5,828 bases of DNA, from contig JAICSB010000238.1 of assembly GCA_025937115.1 (NCBI GenBank), positions 1-5,828 of the forward strand. Reading direction: 5' to 3'. Positions 5,065-5,828 of the stretch are shown here, piece by piece. Source of the stretch: Pseudonocardiaceae bacterium (GTDB taxonomy: Bacteria; Actinomycetota; Actinomycetes; Mycobacteriales; Pseudonocardiaceae). The first letter of the stretch is position 1; every line of letters starts with the position of its first letter. The notes below the pieces were generated by a model. The model was not told where the DNA came from and searched no databases. It worked only from the letters and a program-made list of their open reading frames with translations. Made by a program: the position numbers and the translations under genes.

Positions 5065-5306
5065 GGCACGAACCGTATGGAGAAGTAGGTACCTACCCGG
5101 CGCAACCTGAGAGTGTTACCCACCCGGGGTCGCCCACACGGCCGTGAGACGCGACGAGCGCCCGCCCGTTAGGCCAAATGGCGGTAAGCATTACGTCGAA
5201 CGCCCCACGACGCACTCAACCGCGTTCGGTAATACGTTGGACCAGATGGGTAATATTGCCGCTCATCGATTGCCCCACGCCGCACGGCGCGGAAGCCTTG
5301 CCGCCG
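5065..5306. promoter_or_regulatory. Divergent control region between the redox operon and the response regulator
   Basis: This 242-bp gap separates two divergent genes and must hold both promoters. It has GTAGGTACCTAC, a perfect 12-bp palindrome at 5085-5096, 20 bases before the flavocytochrome start. It also has three GGTAA motifs on the plus strand (5183-5187, 5228-5232, 5249-5253); the first lies in GTAAGCATTAC and the last in the near-palindrome GGTAATATTGCC. TAATAT at 5251-5256 could be a -10 box toward the regulator, but no good -35 is seen. Direct autoregulation by the adjacent OmpR-type protein is plausible and unproven. Confidence 0.4.
5085..5096. repeat. 12-bp perfect palindrome upstream of the flavocytochrome gene
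   Basis: GTAGGTACCTAC is self-complementary and ends 20 bases before the GTG at 5064. Its place at or near the expected transcription start suggests an operator. The binding protein is unknown. Confidence 0.45.
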
Positions 5307-5828
5307 ATGCAATCCGATCAGCGGTCAACGGCCTCCCCCACTGGACCTTCTTCTAGCCTGCGGCAACCTGTACTTCTCATGGTGCCCTTGCGGCAGACAA
5401 CGAGCCGGGTGCTGCAGGCGTTACGATCCACGGGATTCGAGACCCGGATCTTGGACACCGTCCCGGAAGTGCTGGATGCGGCCCGCGCACACTCCCTCGC
5501 GGCCATCGTCCTCGACGTCGCGCTGGCCGGCTCCGATCCCCGGAACTTCCTCGACGAGCTGCGCCGGGTGGCTCCGCAGCTGCCGGTGATTGCACTGACC
5601 TCGCGCGAGCAACGGGAACAGACGGTGTCACTGCTGCGAGGCACCTTGGACGACTACCTGACCACGCCGTTTCCGGTGGAGGAGCTGGTCAGCCGGCTGC
5701 GGCTGCGGATCTCCGATCGGATGCCGGTGGACCGGACCGTGCTGCGCGCGGGGATGGTCACCGTCGATACCACCCTCGGACTGGTCAGCGTCGCCGGCCG
5801 GCTTGTGACCCTGTCGCCGACTGAATAC
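5307..5828 (+). CDS. OmpR-family response regulator with atypical receiver (3' end outside window)
   Basis: 174 codons are present and the frame is open at the right edge. The receiver domain runs from about 20 to 135: first strand PVLLMV (21-26), phospho-acceptor D70 in AAIVLD, switch T98/S99 in VIALTS, and DDYLTTPF (115-122). A winged-helix domain of OmpR/PhoB type begins at about 146 (LRAG..TVD..LGLV..AG, then LSPTEY at the edge). Two receiver features are missing. The acidic pair after strand one is replaced by PLRQ, and the conserved Lys of the K-P-F motif is Thr 120. Normal Mg-dependent phosphorylation is therefore doubtful, and the protein may act without a kinase. Start: ATG 5307 gives a 20-residue lead and GGAAG lies 11 bases upstream; ATG 5379 would cut off the first strand. 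It is divergent from the redox operon. Whether a histidine kinase follows cannot be seen. Confidence 0.8.
   Translation, partial: MQSDQRSTASPTGPSSSLRQPVLLMVPLRQTTSRVLQALRSTGFETRILDTVPEVLDAARAHSLAAIVLDVALAGSDPRNFLDELRRVAPQLPVIALTSREQREQTVSLLRGTLDDYLTTPFPVEELVSRLRLRISDRMPVDRTVLRAGMVTVDTTLGLVSVAGRLVTLSPTEY

Overview
The window is high-GC DNA (most genes about 65-73 % G+C by eye) with GTG starts and gene families typical of Actinomycetota. The combination of a DUF6879 protein, a small protein and an XRE/DUF5753 regulator, plus a DUF4142 protein, suggests a Pseudonocardiaceae-like actinomycete, but the genus cannot be read from this sequence. It falls into two parts: a decayed accessory region (1 to about 2660) and an intact membrane/redox locus with a regulator (2753 to the right edge).

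Decayed region. Positions 1-217 are not a gene. They are a mosaic of three short fragments, each a diverged copy of sequence found further right in this window, in the same order and orientation: the 71-codon small gene (copy of 1629-1651), the 3' part of a DUF6879 gene (copy of 2136-2181) and the middle of the DUF4142 gene (copy of 3110-3252). They abut a truncated Cys/His-containing minus-strand reading frame (218 to about 412). Then comes an intact DUF6879 gene (388-921) of clearly lower G+C, followed by only the first 23 codons of an XRE-type regulator (931-1002). Positions 1003-1474 hold no recognisable gene but contain strong inverted repeats and palindromes. A second DUF6879 module follows: a small 71-codon gene with one frameshift (1475-1733), an intact DUF6879 gene overlapping it by ATGA (1730-2296), and an XRE/DUF5753 regulator wrecked by an internal deletion and a further frameshift (2310-2661). 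In both modules the DUF6879 gene is open while the regulator behind it is broken.

Redox locus. On the minus strand, a six-helix, ferric-reductase-like flavocytochrome (5064-3715) with two H-x13-H haem-ligand pairs and FAD and NAD(P)H domains is followed 35 bp later by a membrane-anchored DUF4142 protein (3679-2753). They look like a two-gene operon ending near a hairpin at 2729-2751. Divergent from them, and cut by the right edge, is an OmpR-type response regulator (from 5307). Its receiver domain keeps the phospho-acceptor Asp but lacks the acidic pair and the conserved Lys. The intergenic region between them carries a 12-bp palindrome and repeated GGTAA motifs, so the regulator may control the redox pair. 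That link is inference from position only.
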